Source: Chthoniobacter sp.
GTDB taxonomy: Bacteria > Verrucomicrobiota > Verrucomicrobiia > Chthoniobacterales > Chthoniobacteraceae
Reading direction: 5' to 3'
Assembly: GCA_021414005.1 (NCBI GenBank)
Contig: JAIOPH010000023.1
Span: 1-64,000, forward strand
DNA length: 64,000 nucleotides
The translations under genes and the position numbers were made by a program. How positions within the stretch are numbered: position 1 is the first letter of the stretch; every line of letters starts with the position of its first letter. Shown piece by piece: positions 38,351-46,539 of the stretch. The notes below the pieces were generated by a model, which was given only the letters and a program-made list of their open reading frames with translations, did not search any database and was not told the DNA's origin.

Positions 38351-39217
38351 TTAATACTGCAGCGTCAGCCCGAGCCCCGCACCGAAGCTCTGATAGCTGC
38401 CGCGCGCCTGTGAGGAATCGTTGTTCACCCACGTGGTGCTCATCGTGCCGAAAAAGTGCTCGGCAAATTGGTAGATGAGATTCCCCGCGAGGACGTGGCG
38501 GCTGTCGTGGCGATCAAAGTCCGTGTAGTCGTTGTACTGATATGCGTAGTAGGCTTGGCCGGTCAGGTTCGAGCGAATCTGGTGCGCGAGGCCCGCCACC
38601 GCGCGGTAGGTAGTGCGGCTGTCCACGCTCGGATCGGCGAGGTAGTAGGAATAGCTGGTGCCGGTGAAGACAACTGAGCGCCCTGCATTGAAACTGCGAC
38701 CCCAATCCAGTCCGCCGGTGAAACCAACCGCCTGCGTGGCGAGTTCGCCACTATCAAAGGCATCGTAGCGATACGGCTCCACCGAGACGTAAGCCCGCGG
38801 AACGCCCGGTTTGTAGGTATAGTCCACCGTGGCCAGCGCGCTGTAGCCCACGAAGCTGCGATCATTGTGATCGCCGAAAATCGCGGACTCGATCTTTGTC
38901 GAGAGATCGAAGCTGAAATGCTTTCCGAGCGGCGTGTGGTAGCCGATCTCAAAGGTCGGCAGAAACAGGAAGTCGTCGCTTCCGTGATTGCCGGTGAGCG
39001 CGGCGTTGCTCGTGTACTGCCCGCGCGTGGAAAGATTCATCCGCCACTTTGAGCTGCCGCCTTGGGACTCGCTGATCTCGCCGATGTCTTCCACCTCCTG
39101 CTTGCTCTGCTGCGTCCCACCGGCGCGGCCAGTGTGATAGCTATACGTCTTGCCATCCTCGGCGTGGAGGAGGTTGGTGGAAAGGAGAGCCGCGAAAAGA
39201 AATGTGCGCGTTTTCAT
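38351..39217 (-). CDS. outer-membrane beta-barrel protein
   Basis: 288-aa secreted protein. Signal peptide 1-19 (MKTRTFLFAALLSTNLLHA) is followed by a polar plug-like stretch and then many alternating aromatic beta-strands (for example F-E-I-G-Y-H-T-P-L-G, Y-A-Y-Q-Y-N-D-Y). It ends in L-G-L-T-L-Q-Y, a terminal aromatic signature of outer-membrane barrels recognised by BamA. No specific family recognised. It starts 21 bp after the FecR-like gene, so the two are cotranscribed. Confidence 0.8.
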   Translation of the reverse strand: MKTRTFLFAALLSTNLLHAEDGKTYSYHTGRAGGTQQSKQEVEDIGEISESQGGSSKWRMNLSTRGQYTSNAALTGNHGSDDFLFLPTFEIGYHTPLGKHFSFDLSTKIESAIFGDHNDRSFVGYSALATVDYTYKPGVPRAYVSVEPYRYDAFDSGELATQAVGFTGGLDWGRSFNAGRSVVFTGTSYSYYLADPSVDSRTTYRAVAGLAHQIRSNLTGQAYYAYQYNDYTDFDRHDSRHVLAGNLIYQFAEHFFGTMSTTWVNNDSSQARGSYQSFGAGLGLTLQY

Positions 39218-39238
39218 GGGAAAAATGGTCTCAGGCGG

Positions 39239-40057
39239 TTACAGGCAGCAGCCACTATCCAGCGGTGGTGGTGGTGGCGGTGAGTAAGGCACCGGGGTCG
39301 CGGGCACCGGGGTCGCAGGCACAGGCGTGGCTCTCACCGGGCGAGGCGTCGGTTGCGGGAAAAAGTGATTGATGCCGGACGGCGAATTGATCACGCGATC
39401 CCGCGACTCGATGTCGCCGAGGTCTTTCATATCCAGCAGCGGCAGGCCGAGCATCGCCTCCGGAATGCCCGGCAGCGGTCCGTTGAAAGTCATCAGCTTG
39501 CCGTCGAACATTTTCAGCGGATCGAACTTCGCGATCGTGATCGTTCCGTCCGGATTGCGCCGCGCAAACTCACCGGCATGCACCACGTCGCCCGAAGGCT
39601 TGAGCACCACCTCGCCTTCGAGGATGGCGATGATGTTGTCCGAAACCTTGCCCACCGTGCCAGTGATCGCCGCGGTCAGGCTCGGCGTCTTGATCGTGCC
39701 GCCGCCCTGTCCCTTCGGAATGAAGAAAACGAACGTGCCTTTCTTGAGGTTCAGCGTGCGGCTGTTTGCCTCGAAGCTGAAAATCGTGTTTTGCCCGATG
39801 CGGACGATCGTGCCGTCGTCGTATTTCAGCTCCGCGCGCGAGTCGCTTTCGCTGAGGAGAAAGTTCATCGCTTTCACCACGTCCTGTGGCTCCGCCGGGC
39901 GGGTGTCGCTGCGGTCGCCCTTGATGGTTCCGTAGCTGACCTTGTTTTCCGTGCGCGTCACGGTGGCCTGAGTGTAAGGCGTGCCCGCCCATGCAGAGCC
40001 AGCCAGGACGAGGACGAGGGACGCGGCGAGGAACGCCGGGGAGTTTCGGTGCGACAT
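39239..40057 (-). CDS. secreted FecR-domain protein with Pro-rich, Cys-Cys C-terminus
   Basis: 272-aa protein with signal peptide 1-24. The central FecR-like beta domain reads 'S-R-A-E-L-K-Y-D-D-G-T-I-V-R-I-G-Q-N-T', 'L-N-L-K-K-G-T-F-V-F-F', 'I-K-T-P-S-L-T-A-A-I-T-G-T' and 'I-L-E-G-E-V'. The C-terminus has repeated T-P-V-P-A and a final S-G-C-C-L. Unlike classical FecR it has no cytoplasmic anti-sigma part, so it probably senses or scaffolds in the periplasm. It is divergent (99 bp) from the CHASE2-cyclase gene and upstream of the barrel gene. The start at 40057 is set by the signal peptide. Confidence 0.85.
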   Translation of the reverse strand: MSHRNSPAFLAASLVLVLAGSAWAGTPYTQATVTRTENKVSYGTIKGDRSDTRPAEPQDVVKAMNFLLSESDSRAELKYDDGTIVRIGQNTIFSFEANSRTLNLKKGTFVFFIPKGQGGGTIKTPSLTAAITGTVGKVSDNIIAILEGEVVLKPSGDVVHAGEFARRNPDGTITIAKFDPLKMFDGKLMTFNGPLPGIPEAMLGLPLLDMKDLGDIESRDRVINSPSGINHFFPQPTPRPVRATPVPATPVPATPVPYSPPPPPPLDSGCCL

Positions 40058-40156
40058 GCGCGGGAGAAAACCGGGCAGGGCGGACGGCGTCAAGCGCGAA
40101 TCCGGTGGCGGGCGCGGCGAACTCCGGCGTTGTCGCCTCCCAGCCTCCCGCTATCA

Positions 40157-42268
40157 ATGACCCGCATGTCATCCGGGCTGAACCAACACCGCCGCACCCT
40201 CGCGGTGATTTGCCTGGCGTGGACTCTCGGCATCGTCGTGCTGCATCTGTGGGGCGAGAGTAACTACACTCGCGCCGAGTGGGCCGTGCGGGACCACTTG
40301 ATGACAAACTCGCTCGCCAGAACTTCGCCGCAGCATCCCGACCTCGTTTACCTCGGGATCGATGAAGCCGCGAAAACCCTCGATTCTGTTTTCGCAGACG
40401 ACATCGAGCAATCCCGCGGACTGCAACTCATGAAGCAGCAAAGCTATCCGTGGAATCGGGAAGTGTATGGCCTCATGATCGATCGCCTCGCGAAAGCCGG
40501 AGCCAAGGCCATTGTCCTGGACGTGTTGTTTCCGCAGCCCAGCCCGAACGACGCGCCTTTTCGCGCGGCCCTGGAGCGCTGGTCCGACCGGGTGGTTATC
40601 GGAACGAATTTCACGGAAAGCGCCGGCGATCACAAGTCGGCCCATATCTTGCCCACCCATGCGCTTTGTCCTCCGCCGGGAAAAAACTGGCTCGGCTTCG
40701 TCAATGTCCGCCCCGACGATGATCAGATCGTCCGCCATGTGCGCTACCGCACCTCGGCGCTCGAATACGCCGGCATCGAGGTGGCCGACGGCGAGGAACT
40801 ACTCTCCCTTTCCGGGCGCGCTCTGGAAAAAGCCGGCTACGGCGCGCGCATCCCCCAAACACATGCCCCGGTGGCCATTCGCTATTGCCCGGAGATTCAG
40901 CCTCTCTCGGTGCACGAGATTTTTGTCGAGGCGCAATGGGCCGCGCCACCGTACGAAGGCGGGAAACTTTTCCGCGACAAGATCGTGCTGATTGGCGCGT
41001 CGGGAAACATCGGCATGACCGGCCAGACTTCCGACGATCGCCTGAACACGCCGTTCGGAGTCATGCTCGGGCCAAAGATCCACCTCAGCGCCATCAACGC
41101 CGCGCTCAATCGCGACTTGATCCGCGAGACCTCGCCTCTCGCAAACGTCAGCCTCATCCTCCTCGCCGGCCTGCTCGCCTGGCTGCTCGGCGCGCGAGTC
41201 GCCAGCCGCAATCTCCGCCTGCTCCTCCTCGCCCTCCTGCTCGCCGGCTACTACGGCGGCGCGCAACTCCTTTACAACTCCGCCGGCCTCCTTCCTATCC
41301 TCCTCGGCCCCATGCTCGTCCTCGGCGGCAGCGCCATGACGTGGACCGTCTTTGAGCAGGCGCGCGATGTCCGCGAGCAGCAGCGCGTGCGGCGCACTTT
41401 GGAAAGATATGTCTCCCGCGATGCCGTCCGCGAGATCCTCGACAACCCCGCCAGCTTCCTCAACTCCCTCGGCGGCGAGCGCCGCAGCATCAGCGTGCTC
41501 TTCTCGGACATCCGCAGCTTCACCACCATGACCGAGAGCGCCGACCCCCACGCCCTCGTCGCCCAACTCAATGAATACTTCGACGAAATGGTCGGCATCG
41601 TCTTCGCCCACGAAGGCACGCTCGACAAATTCATCGGCGACGCCGTCATGGCCCACTGGGGCAGCATCGCCACCGCCGGCCCCGAGACCGACGCCCGCCG
41701 CGCCGTCACCACCGCCCTGGAAATGCGCGCCGCCCTCGCCCGCCTGAATACCGGCTGGCAAGCCCGCGGCCTCCGCCAACTCGCCGTCGGCTTCGGCATC
41801 AACCACGGCGACGCCATCGTCGGTAACCTCGGCTGCGCCGCCAAAATGGAAGTCTCCGTCCTCGGCGACGCCGTGAACCTCGGCTCCCGCCTCGAAGGCG
41901 TGACCAAAGAATACGGCATCGATCTCTGCCTCGGCGAAAGCCTCGCCCCGCTCGTCCGCGACGCCTTCATCCTCCGCTCCGTCGATCTCATCCTCGTCAA
42001 AGGCAAAACCCAACCCATCGAAGTCTTCACCGCCCTCGCCCCGCGCCCACCCGGCACCGCCGAACCCGCCTGGCTCGCCCGCCACGAGGAAGCCGTGCGC
42101 GCCTACCGCCGCGGCGACTTCGACACCGCCGAGGCCGCCTGGCTCGACGTCCTCGCCGCCGAACCCGGCGACGCCCTCGCCTCCATCTTCTTCGCCCGCT
42201 GCGCCGCCCTCCGCGAAAACCCACCCCCCGGCGAATGGACCGGCGTCTTCACCATGTCGGGGAAGTAA
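40157..42268 (+). CDS. CHASE2-domain adenylate/guanylate cyclase
   Basis: 703-aa membrane receptor cyclase. One N-terminal helix (about 12-30) precedes an extracytoplasmic CHASE2 sensor (about 40-320: D-L-V-Y-L-G-I-D-E, K-A-I-V-L-D-V-L-F, I-V-L-I-G-A-S). Three helices (about 330-415) follow, then a linker and a class III cyclase domain. Metal aspartates are Asp451 (L-F-S-D-I-R-S-F-T) and Asp495 (F-I-G-D-A-V-M-A). A short TPR-like tail follows. It would make cAMP (or cGMP) from a periplasmic signal. ATG at 40157 or 40166 are both possible. It is divergent from the FecR-barrel genes. Confidence 0.93.
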   Translation: MTRMSSGLNQHRRTLAVICLAWTLGIVVLHLWGESNYTRAEWAVRDHLMTNSLARTSPQHPDLVYLGIDEAAKTLDSVFADDIEQSRGLQLMKQQSYPWNREVYGLMIDRLAKAGAKAIVLDVLFPQPSPNDAPFRAALERWSDRVVIGTNFTESAGDHKSAHILPTHALCPPPGKNWLGFVNVRPDDDQIVRHVRYRTSALEYAGIEVADGEELLSLSGRALEKAGYGARIPQTHAPVAIRYCPEIQPLSVHEIFVEAQWAAPPYEGGKLFRDKIVLIGASGNIGMTGQTSDDRLNTPFGVMLGPKIHLSAINAALNRDLIRETSPLANVSLILLAGLLAWLLGARVASRNLRLLLLALLLAGYYGGAQLLYNSAGLLPILLGPMLVLGGSAMTWTVFEQARDVREQQRVRRTLERYVSRDAVREILDNPASFLNSLGGERRSISVLFSDIRSFTTMTESADPHALVAQLNEYFDEMVGIVFAHEGTLDKFIGDAVMAHWGSIATAGPETDARRAVTTALEMRAALARLNTGWQARGLRQLAVGFGINHGDAIVGNLGCAAKMEVSVLGDAVNLGSRLEGVTKEYGIDLCLGESLAPLVRDAFILRSVDLILVKGKTQPIEVFTALAPRPPGTAEPAWLARHEEAVRAYRRGDFDTAEAAWLDVLAAEPGDALASIFFARCAALRENPPPGEWTGVFTMSGK

Positions 42269-42374
42269 CGCCGACAACGTGGGCCGCGCGACGACCCTCG
42301 CCGCGAACATTGCGCAAGCCTCACGCGCGGCCAGAGGAAGCGCCGCATCCCCTCACAACTCATCCGACAGCAGT

Positions 42375-42407
42375 GTTGCTTTGCGCGCATTACGCGCCTA
42401 AAGCAAC
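42375..42407. other. strong hairpin downstream of the cyclase gene
   Basis: GTTGCTTT and AAAGCAAC pair, with a further GCGCG/CGCGC inside, giving a long stem with a small bulge. No U-run follows, so it is not a standard intrinsic terminator but may stabilise or end the cyclase mRNA. A separate 17-bp palindrome, TTTTTGTCGGACAAAAA, lies at 42441-42457 and could be a protein-binding site near the promoter of the next gene. Confidence 0.5.
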
Positions 42408-42503
42408 CAGCATGCACGCCCAACTCCGGGTATTCCAACATTTTTGTCGGACAAAAAGCTGCTGACAAACACACCAATTCGTCGATAAACTCCTTGTTAT
42501 CCT

Positions 42504-42983
42504 ATGAAGAAATACTGGCAGTTCGCAGATGAATGGAAGATAATTGGAAGGAAGGGATACTTCGGACCGGCAATTATTTCAGAAGAAGCTCTTTACCTAA
42601 TTCCCTATCGAGAGGGAGGCGCTGGAAGTAAGATCGCATTAGGAGCATTGGGGGGAGGATTGCTTGGCGCTTTGGTATTTGCTGCGACGACATCTAAACC
42701 TGGCAATTCAGGGCTAGTTGATGCTGGAGTAACCGAAGGATTGTTACGAGAGCTTTCCGAGGAGATCACAACGCACAAGGAGTGGCCAATTAAGAAAATC
42801 AAAGATGAGAGAATGATTGTGATTCCGAAGAAAATAGTAACCGGATGGAGATTTCCATGGTGGTCGGGCTTGACGTTGACAATAGAGGGGGAGCACAAAG
42901 TGTTTTTCTCACCGAAGATTCAGCAGTGGACTGTTCGAAAGTACTTTTCTGAATTTGGATATCCAAAGGATCAAAGAGGATAA
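42504..42983 (+). CDS. low-GC hypothetical protein, putative gene cassette
   Basis: 159-aa protein with one glycine-rich hydrophobic segment at about 43-62 (K-I-A-L-G-A-L-G-G-G-L-L-G-A-L-V-F) and mixed alpha/beta flanks; a PH/GRAM-like fold is possible but not shown. Codon use and GC (roughly 45%) differ sharply from neighbours, indicating transfer. GTTATCC lies one base before the ATG and its exact reverse complement GGATAAC overlaps the stop codon, which is the boundary pattern of an integron cassette. Confidence 0.7.
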   Translation: MKKYWQFADEWKIIGRKGYFGPAIISEEALYLIPYREGGAGSKIALGALGGGLLGALVFAATTSKPGNSGLVDAGVTEGLLRELSEEITTHKEWPIKKIKDERMIVIPKKIVTGWRFPWWSGLTLTIEGEHKVFFSPKIQQWTVRKYFSEFGYPKDQRG

Positions 42984-43101
42984 CAAGCCGCGGTGTCCAA
43001 TCCCTACTAGCGCCGTGTTCTGATGATCTTTCGTAGCTTGAAACCCAACCCAGTTTTGGCCTTCCGCCCCCGGTAGGGGTGGACGCGCTATGTCGTTCTC
43101 C
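42978..43101 (+). other. candidate attC-like site after the low-GC gene
   Basis: It starts with GGATAAC (42978-42984, overlapping the stop) and ends with GTTCTCC (43095-43101). The arms GTCCAATCCCTAC and GTAGGGGTGGAC pair with one bulged A, the kind of extrahelical base that marks attC strands. The end cores deviate from RYYYAAC/GTTRRRY, so this is weaker than the site at 31499. The rest of the 291-bp gap to the RDD gene shows nothing else I recognise. Confidence 0.42.
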
Positions 43102-43274
43102 AAAGAATCACAGAATGTCGGCCAGCAATCACAACTGCGTCTGACGTCTGCAGACAAAGGGACAGGTCTTTTGTCGCTCCGCCTCCCTCCTATAGCCTGC
43201 CCACACTGGGCACGCTCTACTACGGCGAAAGCCTCCACCTTGCCATACCCGCGCGCGTCTGCTCTCCTCCCGCG

Positions 43275-43781
43275 ATGCCTTCCGAAATTGTCACGGTTGC
43301 CGGCCAGCCTTACCGCCTCGCCACGTGGCCCCGCCGCATCACCGCTCGTGTAATTGATGTGGTGATCGCCGTTTTCACCTGCGGCCTACCAGGCGAGGCA
43401 ATCGGACGTTATCTCTACCCGTTCGGCATTGTTTATTTGGTGTTGGGCAGTGCCATCCTCCGCGGACAAACTGCGGGCAAAGTCCTCATGGGTATAGGGG
43501 TCATCGACGCCACGCATGGGAGGCGGTGCACCTTTGGTCAGGAACTCGTGCGGTCGCGTTACATCTTCTACTACAACCCGATCTTTCTCGCCCTCAGCGC
43601 TTTTGACGCGGCGCGCGGATGTTTCGAAAAGCCGGAGACCTATGTCGTGCGAACCGCTCAATTCACTCCGGAAGAGCGCGAAATGATGCGAGAGAAGCCA
43701 GCGAGGCTAGATCTCACCGGCATGCGTGCCAGCATCCAAAAAATGCGTGAGGAAGAGGACGGCTCTAACAAGCGCGCTTAG
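43275..43781 (+). CDS. RDD-family membrane protein
   Basis: 168-aa membrane protein of the RDD type: R-I-T-A-R-V-I-D-V-V-I-A-V at residues 20-32, then two helices and the family loop G-Q-T-A-G-K-V-L-M-G-I-G-V-I-D-A-T-H-G. A polar Glu/Arg/Lys tail of about 50 residues follows. RDD proteins are small transport-related or accessory membrane proteins of mostly unknown function. GC is higher than in the preceding cassette-like gene. It is convergent with the PQQ-propeller gene. Confidence 0.75.
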   Translation: MPSEIVTVAGQPYRLATWPRRITARVIDVVIAVFTCGLPGEAIGRYLYPFGIVYLVLGSAILRGQTAGKVLMGIGVIDATHGRRCTFGQELVRSRYIFYYNPIFLALSAFDAARGCFEKPETYVVRTAQFTPEEREMMREKPARLDLTGMRASIQKMREEEDGSNKRA

Positions 43782-43880
43782 CGCGAGTGATACACGCTGA
43801 CCACGCCTTCATGGCGCGGCCATTAAAGATGCCTACGAGGACGAAGCTGTTCCGCAAGAGTAGGCCCGAATTCCATCCCG

Positions 43881-45140
43881 CTACTTTCCGCTCACATCCA
43901 GGCAGACCGCTTCCTTCGTGCTGCGGGCGAAGATGTGGCCGCCGCTGAGGATCGGGGTGCCCCAGCATTTGCCGTCGAGCACTTTGGCGCGGGCGAGTTC
44001 CTGGTAGGCGTCGGGTTTCGCGGCGAAGAGCACGAGCGCGCCGGCGTCGGAGAGGGCGAGCACTTTGTCTCCTGCGAGGATGACCTGGCCGGGGCCAAAG
44101 TCGGGCGCCGACCACTTTTCGCTGCCATCCTTGAGGTCCACGCTTTTGACCGGGCCTTTGCCGTATTCCTTGAACTGGAACATGCCGTAGAGGTGGCCGC
44201 CGCTGGCCACAGGGGTGCTCCAGTGGTTGGCGAGTTTGTTGCCGCGCAGGCGGTAGAGTTCGGTGGCGGTCCATTTGTCGCCGTCTTTCGCCACCCGCAC
44301 CGCGCCTGCGCCGACGCCGTAACCGGCGGAGCACCAGACGACGTCGCCGGAGACGACGGGGGAGGCGGCGGTGGAGGTGCTGTAGTTAAAGGCGTAGCGC
44401 CAGAGTTCCGCGCCGGTCTTGGGCTCGACGGCGAGCAGGCCGCTCTGGAGAAAAAAAATGATTTGCCGCTGCCCGAGGATGGTCGCGGCGATCGGCGTAG
44501 CGTGGGTTATTTTCTCGTTAAAGGCTTTCCACATGGGCGTGCCGTCGGCGGCATTGAAGGCGAGGAGCGAGGAACCGGGGCCGCCGCCGGCGACGTAGAG
44601 CACGCCGGCTTCGAGCAGCGGGGAGGCGGCGTTTTGCCACTGAATGTTGCGGCCTGCGAACTCGGCGATGAGGTCGTGCTTCCACAGTTCCTTGCCGGTC
44701 GCGGCGTTGAAGGCCTGAAGGACCAATTGACCGGAGAGGGTGAAGACGTGCGTGCCATCCGTGGCGGGTGACGAGCGGGGGCCGTCGCCGCCCTTGTTGT
44801 CGCCGGTACCGGAGTCGCCGCCGCCGTCGAATTTCGCGGAGCCGAGCGGGGCGGTCCACAGTTCCTTGCCGGTGGTGACTTCGCGCGCGACGAGCACCTC
44901 CTGCGGCGCGCCGTCGGCCTCGCGTCCCTCCAGCACGAAGCAGCGCGTACCGCCCACGGCGAAGGAACTGAAGCCGCGTCCGCCCGCCACTTTCCACAGC
45001 ACCTTCGGCCCGGCCGCCGCCCACGGCGCGATCTTTTCGGCGGTGCTGCCGTCGCCATTCGGGCCGCGATACTGCGACCAGTCGGCGGCGTGGAGCGGTA
45101 GGATGGCGAGGAGGAGCGGGATGAGGAGGTGTGGTTTCAT
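43881..45140 (-). CDS. secreted PQQ-type beta-propeller protein
   Basis: 419-aa protein with signal peptide 1-18 and repeated propeller blades of the PQQ-binding-like type ('W-S-Q-Y-R-G-P-N-G-D-G', 'A-T-G-K-E-L-W', 'D-G-T-P-M-W', 'T-G-A-E-L-W'). 'W-x-x-Y-R-G-P-x-x-x-G' at the N-terminus is common in secreted Verrucomicrobia and Planctomycetes homologues. There is no sign of a dehydrogenase active site, so it is probably a binding or scaffold protein. It follows the 45159 gene by 18 bp and is probably cotranscribed with it. Confidence 0.88.
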   Translation of the reverse strand: MKPHLLIPLLLAILPLHAADWSQYRGPNGDGSTAEKIAPWAAAGPKVLWKVAGGRGFSSFAVGGTRCFVLEGREADGAPQEVLVAREVTTGKELWTAPLGSAKFDGGGDSGTGDNKGGDGPRSSPATDGTHVFTLSGQLVLQAFNAATGKELWKHDLIAEFAGRNIQWQNAASPLLEAGVLYVAGGGPGSSLLAFNAADGTPMWKAFNEKITHATPIAATILGQRQIIFFLQSGLLAVEPKTGAELWRYAFNYSTSTAASPVVSGDVVWCSAGYGVGAGAVRVAKDGDKWTATELYRLRGNKLANHWSTPVASGGHLYGMFQFKEYGKGPVKSVDLKDGSEKWSAPDFGPGQVILAGDKVLALSDAGALVLFAAKPDAYQELARAKVLDGKCWGTPILSGGHIFARSTKEAVCLDVSGK

Positions 45141-45158
45141 AATTGGGAAAGTGGCTGG

Positions 45159-45794
45159 CTAGTGCGCGGGTGAAAGATCGAGGTCAGCGAAGCGGATCGG
45201 CGTGCCGGAATACGGGCTGCCCCAGATGCCGGGGCGTCCGGCGGGCGGCTCGGCTTTCGTCGTGTAAGTGATCGTCCACGCGGCCGGCTCGGGCGTCCCG
45301 GCGGGCCACGCTTTGCCCTCGACGATCCAACCGGCGGCGTCCTTGCGCACCTGCACGCGCAGGCTCGTCCAGCTCGCGTCGGGCCACTCGTAGGCCACGC
45401 TCTGCCGGGCTTCGTCGCCCTGAAAAATCTCCAGCGTCTTTTTTGCCGCGCTGACCTGCAGCCGGTAGCCGCCGACACCGCCGAGGCTCACGCCAAACGC
45501 CGGAAACTTGCGCCCTTTTTTCGTCCCGAAAAATCGCGCGCTCGCGGTGACGTCGCCCTTCGGCGTGGGCCCGAAGAGCAGCCCGAACGTGTCGAGCGGT
45601 TCGCCGGGGAGTTCGAGAAACCGCCCATCCTTCGCATCCTCGCGCAGCAGGAAATCGCCGGACATTACCATGAATTCCGCGGGGACTTTGCCAGGCTCCG
45701 CTGTCGCGAAATCATTGTGGTAAAGCGGCTCGGCGGCTTGCCCGGTGGCCAGGGCGAGCACGGCGGCGATTGGAAAAAGACGCGGCAGTTTCAT
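45159..45794 (-). CDS. secreted hypothetical protein, concanavalin-like
   Basis: 211-aa protein with signal peptide 1-20 and a beta-rich mature part ('L-Y-H-N-D-F', 'G-D-F-L-L-R-E-D-A-K-D-G-R-F', 'G-Y-R-L-Q-V-S', 'G-I-W-G-S-P-Y-S-G-T-P-I-R-F-A-D-L-D-L'). The pattern recalls laminin-G/DUF1080-type jellyrolls, but I do not assign a family. It is the upstream partner of the PQQ-propeller gene. Confidence 0.7.
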   Translation of the reverse strand: MKLPRLFPIAAVLALATGQAAEPLYHNDFATAEPGKVPAEFMVMSGDFLLREDAKDGRFLELPGEPLDTFGLLFGPTPKGDVTASARFFGTKKGRKFPAFGVSLGGVGGYRLQVSAAKKTLEIFQGDEARQSVAYEWPDASWTSLRVQVRKDAAGWIVEGKAWPAGTPEPAAWTITYTTKAEPPAGRPGIWGSPYSGTPIRFADLDLSPAH

Positions 45795-45875
45795 TCAGCG
45801 GGTGTTACGGAACACGGCAGGCCGGTGAGTGTCCAGAGTGTTCACCGGGAAATACACGCGACCATTCGCGCCGCG

Positions 45876-46520
45876 CTACGTGGTGCCGAAATAGCGGTCC
45901 CCGGCGTCGCCGAGACCGGGGACGATGTAGGCGCGGGCATCGAGGCCGGGGTCGATGGCGGCGGTGAAAATGTGGACGTCGGGGTGCGCGCCGCGGAGTT
46001 GTGCGAGGCCCTCCGGGCAACTGACGATGCAGACGAAGCGCACCGATGTCGCGCCCGCCGCTTTCAACTGCGCGACGGCCCCGGTGGCGCTCCAGCCGGT
46101 GGCGAGCATGGGATCCACGAGGAGCACGTCGGCTTCGGCGAGGTGCGCGGGCGCTTTGAAATAGTAGGTCTCCGGGCGGTGCGTCTGCTCGTCGCGAAAC
46201 ATGCCGATGTGCGCGACGCTGACGTGCGGAAGCAGGCGCAGCATGCCTTCCACGAGGCCGAGCCCGGCGCGGAGGATGGGCGCGACGATGACGGGGCGAG
46301 CCAGGGCGCGGCCCTCATACGGGGCGAGCGGTGTCTGGATGAGCGCGGGCCGGGTGGCAAGGTCGCGCGTCGCCTCGAAGACGAGGAGCGTGGAGAGTTC
46401 GTTGAGGCGCGCGCGGAACTCGCGCGAGCCGGTCTGCGCGTCGCGAAGCTGGGTGAGCTTCACCTGGACGAGTGGGTGGTCGATGACGGTGACGCCGTCG
46501 GGCGGTGGTTGCGAAGACAC
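45876..46520 (-). CDS. upp: uracil phosphoribosyltransferase
   Basis: 214-aa pyrimidine-salvage enzyme that makes UMP from uracil and PRPP. The start is a GTG at 46520 (V-S-S-Q-P-P-P-D-G-V-T-V-I-D-H-P-L-V-Q), close to the usual length; the longer frame reads antisense of the next gene. Signatures: 'V-A-P-I-L-R-A-G-L-G', the PRPP loop D-P-M-L-A-T-G-W-S and the uracil-binding tail Y-I-V-P-G-L-G-D-A-G-D. The PRPP loop has Trp where most UPRTases have Gly (A-T-G-G-S). It is divergent from the L,D-transpeptidase gene (20 bp between starts). Confidence 0.93.
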   Translation of the reverse strand: MSSQPPPDGVTVIDHPLVQVKLTQLRDAQTGSREFRARLNELSTLLVFEATRDLATRPALIQTPLAPYEGRALARPVIVAPILRAGLGLVEGMLRLLPHVSVAHIGMFRDEQTHRPETYYFKAPAHLAEADVLLVDPMLATGWSATGAVAQLKAAGATSVRFVCIVSCPEGLAQLRGAHPDVHIFTAAIDPGLDARAYIVPGLGDAGDRYFGTT

Positions 46521-46539
46521 GCCGCGGATGTAGCCCGGC

